NCBI GenBank assembly: GCA_017501025.1
Contig: JAFVXS010000082.1
Span: 1 to 6,785, forward strand
Length of the DNA: 6,785 nucleotides
Source: Alistipes sp.
GTDB taxonomy: Bacteria; Bacteroidota; Bacteroidia; Bacteroidales; Rikenellaceae
Direction of reading: 5' to 3'
Part shown: positions 4,409-6,785 of the stretch, one piece after another
Layout of the letters: each line of letters begins with the position of its first letter
Position numbering within the stretch: position 1 is the first letter of the stretch
Translations under genes and position numbers: made by a program
The notes under the pieces: generated by a model
Told to the model about the DNA's origin: nothing
The model's database searches: none
Seen by the model: the letters and a program-made list of their open reading frames with translations, nothing else

Positions 4409-6499
4409 ATGAATCGAAGAATCAACATACTGCTCCGCACAGCCGTTGCAATGCTCTTTTTAGGGGCATTCTTCTCGCGTTGTGCCAACATTATGACACC
4501 GACAGGCGGCCCGAAAGATACGCTTGCTCCCGTAATTGTGACGCTCAATCCCGACAACTTCACAACGAACTTCAACGCAAAGAAGATATATATCGAGTTC
4601 AACGAGTATGTCCAACTCAAAGACCAGCAGAAGGAGTTGTTTACCTCGCCGGCAATGAAGAAGATGCCGCTGTTATCGATTCGAGGCAAGGGCATAGTCA
4701 TCACCATCCGTGACACGCTCCGTGAGAATACGACCTACGCCATCGACCTCGGCAGTGCCGTACGCGACAACAACGAGGGCAACCCTATCAACGCTATGCG
4801 TTATGTCTTCTCGACGGGCGACAAGGTCGATTCGTTGGTTTGTTCGGGCTATACTGCCGACTCCTATAAGGCGGATAGCGTGAGCCGAACATTCATCTGG
4901 TTCTTTGCTGCCGACTCGCTACCCGACACCCCGGACTACGACTCGACGATATTCAATCGCAAGCCCGATGTTATCGCCAGAGCCCAAAATAACGGTATCT
5001 TCATCGCACAAAACCTCAAACCTATCGACTATCGTATCTACGCCTTTGGCGACAAGAACGATAATCAACTCTATGAGCCGGGTACCGACCTCGTAGGGCT
5101 GCTCGACTCAACCTACAACCCTGCAAAGATGCCCGACTTTGCCATCTGGTTCGACTCTTTGAGAATGTATCCATCGGCAGAACCTCAACTCTATTTCAGG
5201 ATGTTTACCGACGAGGCGTTCAAGGCACAACGATTGGTCGAGGCACAACGCCCACAACAAAAGGAGTTGAAACTCTTCTTCAATACGGCTCATCCGAGAA
5301 TCGAGGAGTTGAAGTTGGACAGCATACCGTCGAACAAGATACTCTACGACCCTCGTACCGTAGGCAAGGATACCGTATCGTTGTGGCTCAATGTCCCTGC
5401 CGAAAATCTACCCGACACAATCAAGGGCGAAATCACATACTTCCGACACGACTCGATACGCCAACTCACAAAGACTACCGAGCCGATAAAGGTATTCTGG
5501 AAGTATATCGAGAGTAAAGATGAGCAGAAGGCTCGCGAAAAGGAGGAGAAAGAGAGGAAGAAGGCCGAAGAGGAGGGTCGCGAATACACCCCTCCGACAA
5601 AGCCTAATCCGTTCAAGATGACAACTACGGCACAAGGCGATGTCAATCCCGAAAAAGGTGTCGATTTTACGCTGACCTACCCTGCAATAGCGATGGATAC
5701 CACCGCCATAAAGCTCTATCAGGTCAATGGCGAGGGTCAGGCGGCAACCGAAACGGAGGTAAAACACCACTTCGAACGCGATACGCTCAATATGAGCCAT
5801 TGGTATATTCGGGCAAAGCTGAAAGAGGCAACATCCTATCGATTGTTCTTCCCGAAAGATGCCATCGAGGATGTTATGGGCTACAAAAACGACTCAACAT
5901 CTAACTCGTTCAAGACCTACGACCCCGAGAAGTTCGGACGTCTGGTTATCCGAGTGCGAGGTGTTGGCGACAAACGCTACATCATTCAGCAGACCGACTC
6001 ATCGTCGAAGACACAACAGGAGCTTACCGGTGTAAAGTCGGGCAAATATACGCTTAACTATATCCCTGCAAGCGAAATCCGTATCCGCATTATCGAGGAT
6101 ACGAACAACAACGGCAAGTGGGATGCAGGCAATGTCGTAAAACGTCTGCAACCCGAACGTGCCGAGATGTATATGAACGATATGGGCGAAGATCTGTTTG
6201 CAATAAAGGCAAATTGGGATGTGGAACTCGATATCGATATGTCGAAAGTATTTGTTCCGATGACAATGCAAAATCTTGTCAAGATGTTGGACGACAAGGA
6301 GGCTGCCCGAATAAAGAAACTCTTTGAGGAGTGGCAGGAGAAGGCTCTCAAAATGCAGAAAGAGGGAGGTCACGACCATAATCACAACAGCAACAGTTCG
6401 TCGAGTGGCGGAATGATTGGCGGTATGGGCGGTATGGGCGGAGGCCTTGGCGGCATAACGGGAGGTATAGGAGGTTTCTCAACGGGACAACTTCAATAA
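4409..6499 (+). CDS. Ig-like domain-containing lipoprotein (Bacteroidetes family)
   Basis: This 696-residue envelope protein has an N-terminal signal segment (about 1-24) ending FFSRC, so C25 is the likely lipid anchor although Arg at -1 is unusual. Immediately after it, ANIMTPTGGPKDTLAPVIV and then IYIEFNEYVQLKD, LRENTTYAIDL and DNNEGNP...YVFSTGD (to about 138) are the hallmark of the bacterial Ig-like (SbsA-like, Big_5) domain seen in many Bacteroidetes lipoproteins. Two beta-rich segments ending in DxNxN loops follow (215-223 and 564-572). A charged Lys/Glu-rich linker covers about 368-392 and ends in PPTKPNPFK. The tail has HDHNHNSNSSSSGG then GGM/GGL/GGI repeats (654-690). Function is unknown; a structural or adhesive role at the outer membrane is inference. 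ATG at 4409 was chosen because it gives a complete signal peptide. The preceding AGAAGAGG touches the start codon, too close for a good ribosome site. Confidence 0.87.
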   Translation: MNRRINILLRTAVAMLFLGAFFSRCANIMTPTGGPKDTLAPVIVTLNPDNFTTNFNAKKIYIEFNEYVQLKDQQKELFTSPAMKKMPLLSIRGKGIVITIRDTLRENTTYAIDLGSAVRDNNEGNPINAMRYVFSTGDKVDSLVCSGYTADSYKADSVSRTFIWFFAADSLPDTPDYDSTIFNRKPDVIARAQNNGIFIAQNLKPIDYRIYAFGDKNDNQLYEPGTDLVGLLDSTYNPAKMPDFAIWFDSLRMYPSAEPQLYFRMFTDEAFKAQRLVEAQRPQQKELKLFFNTAHPRIEELKLDSIPSNKILYDPRTVGKDTVSLWLNVPAENLPDTIKGEITYFRHDSIRQLTKTTEPIKVFWKYIESKDEQKAREKEEKERKKAEEEGREYTPPTKPNPFKMTTTAQGDVNPEKGVDFTLTYPAIAMDTTAIKLYQVNGEGQAATETEVKHHFERDTLNMSHWYIRAKLKEATSYRLFFPKDAIEDVMGYKNDSTSNSFKTYDPEKFGRLVIRVRGVGDKRYIIQQTDSSSKTQQELTGVKSGKYTLNYIPASEIRIRIIEDTNNNGKWDAGNVVKRLQPERAEMYMNDMGEDLFAIKANWDVELDIDMSKVFVPMTMQNLVKMLDDKEAARIKKLFEEWQEKALKMQKEGGHDHNHNSNSSSSGGMIGGMGGMGGGLGGITGGIGGFSTGQLQ
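6407..6478 (+). repeat. Gly-rich coding repeat in the 3' end of the Ig-like lipoprotein gene
   Basis: The last part of the gene is a degenerate G-rich repeat that encodes a Gly-Gly-Met/Leu/Ile pattern. GGCGGTATG is present twice in tandem at 6419-6436 and a third, diverged copy begins at 6437. The reading frame is kept throughout, so copy-number changes in multiples of three would alter tail length without breaking the protein. Confidence 0.6.
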
Positions 6500-6504
6500 G
6501 GAGG
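6498..6504 (+). promoter_or_regulatory. Strong Shine-Dalgarno site overlapping the upstream stop codon
   Basis: AAGGAGG at 6498-6504 shares its first two bases with the TAA stop (6497-6499) of the Ig-like lipoprotein gene. A 6-base AT-only spacer leads to the ATG at 6511. It is the only consensus-like ribosome binding site before a gene in this window and it fixes the start of the last gene. Confidence 0.8.
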
Positions 6505-6510
6505 ATATTT

Positions 6511-6785
6511 ATGAGACGAATTATAACAACTCTACTTCTATCGATAGCCTTTATGACACTCTGCGTACAGCGTGCCGAGGCTCAACACGTAGTCGCCGTA
6601 ACGACAGGTTGCGGAATGGCTTCGTCACGACTCTACCCGGCACAAGAGACCAAACCGATTTGGGGAACTTGGTCGGCAGGTGTTTCGTGGCGTTACTACT
6701 CATTGCCACGCTTTGTCGGCGGTTTCGGTATCGACCTCGAATGGATTCAGCGTGGTTTTTCGTACGCCCCTTACGCGTCGATTTA
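6511..6785 (+). CDS. Outer-membrane beta-barrel-like protein, N-terminal part (3' truncated by window edge)
   Basis: Ninety-one codons are visible and the frame is still open at the right edge. MRRIITTLLLSIAFMTLCVQRAEAQ is a clean signal peptide with a likely signal peptidase I cut after AEA. The mature start alternates hydrophobic and polar residues with many aromatics: HVVAVTTGCGMASSRLYP, then WSAGVSWRYYSLPRFVGGFGIDLEWIQRGFSY. This pattern, with the GIDLEWIQRGF strand, resembles the N-terminal hairpins of the porin-like OMP_b-brl family common in Bacteroidales. Membership is judged by eye on a third to a half of the expected protein. The gene follows the Ig-like lipoprotein after 11 bases and has its own strong ribosome binding site, so it is probably in the same transcript. 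Its ligand or function cannot be inferred. Confidence 0.75.
   Translation, partial: MRRIITTLLLSIAFMTLCVQRAEAQHVVAVTTGCGMASSRLYPAQETKPIWGTWSAGVSWRYYSLPRFVGGFGIDLEWIQRGFSYAPYASI

Noticed and set aside
5999..6385. Minus-strand open frame opposite the 3' part of the Ig-like lipoprotein gene
   Set aside because: Antisense to a confident gene, Leu/Cys-rich shadow of Lys/Glu/Asp codons, no initiation signals.
694..6785. Mobile element or horizontally acquired island
   Set aside because: No transposase, integrase, terminal repeats or tRNA site is visible, and codon and base use look even across housekeeping and envelope genes.

Overview
The window looks like chromosomal DNA from a member of the Bacteroidales. 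Genus is uncertain; a Rikenellaceae/Alistipes-like origin would fit the roughly balanced base composition of the genes, but this is a guess. The grounds are a TAnnTTTG-type promoter, genes that mostly lack Shine-Dalgarno sites, AT-rich spacers, and a Bacteroidetes-type Ig-like lipoprotein and beta-barrel protein. Every convincing gene is on the + strand.

Layout. Positions 2-316 hold the C-terminal part of elongation factor P (efp), closed by a strong intrinsic terminator. Next is a 377-base AT-rich spacer (317-693). It carries a short direct repeat (CTGCAAAA), several perfect inverted repeats and a Bacteroidetes-type -7 element just before the next gene. From 694 to the right edge lies one tightly packed gene row: a MOP-superfamily polysaccharide/lipid-linked oligosaccharide flippase, the DNA polymerase III delta' subunit (holB), the folate enzyme HPPK (folK), a small unrecognised lipoprotein, a 696-residue Ig-like lipoprotein, and the start of an outer-membrane beta-barrel-like protein. 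Gaps are 4, -4, -11, 12 and 11 bases, so one operon read from the promoter near 665 is the simplest reading.

How the genes fit together. The row mixes housekeeping (clamp-loader subunit, folate synthesis) with envelope functions: glycan export across the inner membrane, then two lipoproteins and a barrel that probably act at the outer membrane. The last three genes are the least understood part. The Ig-like protein carries two widely spaced DxNxN loops and an odd His/Asn/Ser plus Gly-rich tail. The barrel gene alone has a strong Shine-Dalgarno site, which overlaps the stop codon of the gene before it.

No RNA gene, CRISPR array, insertion sequence or attachment site was seen. I did not find a clear new system. 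The best leads are the repeat-rich efp-flippase spacer and the terminal envelope trio.
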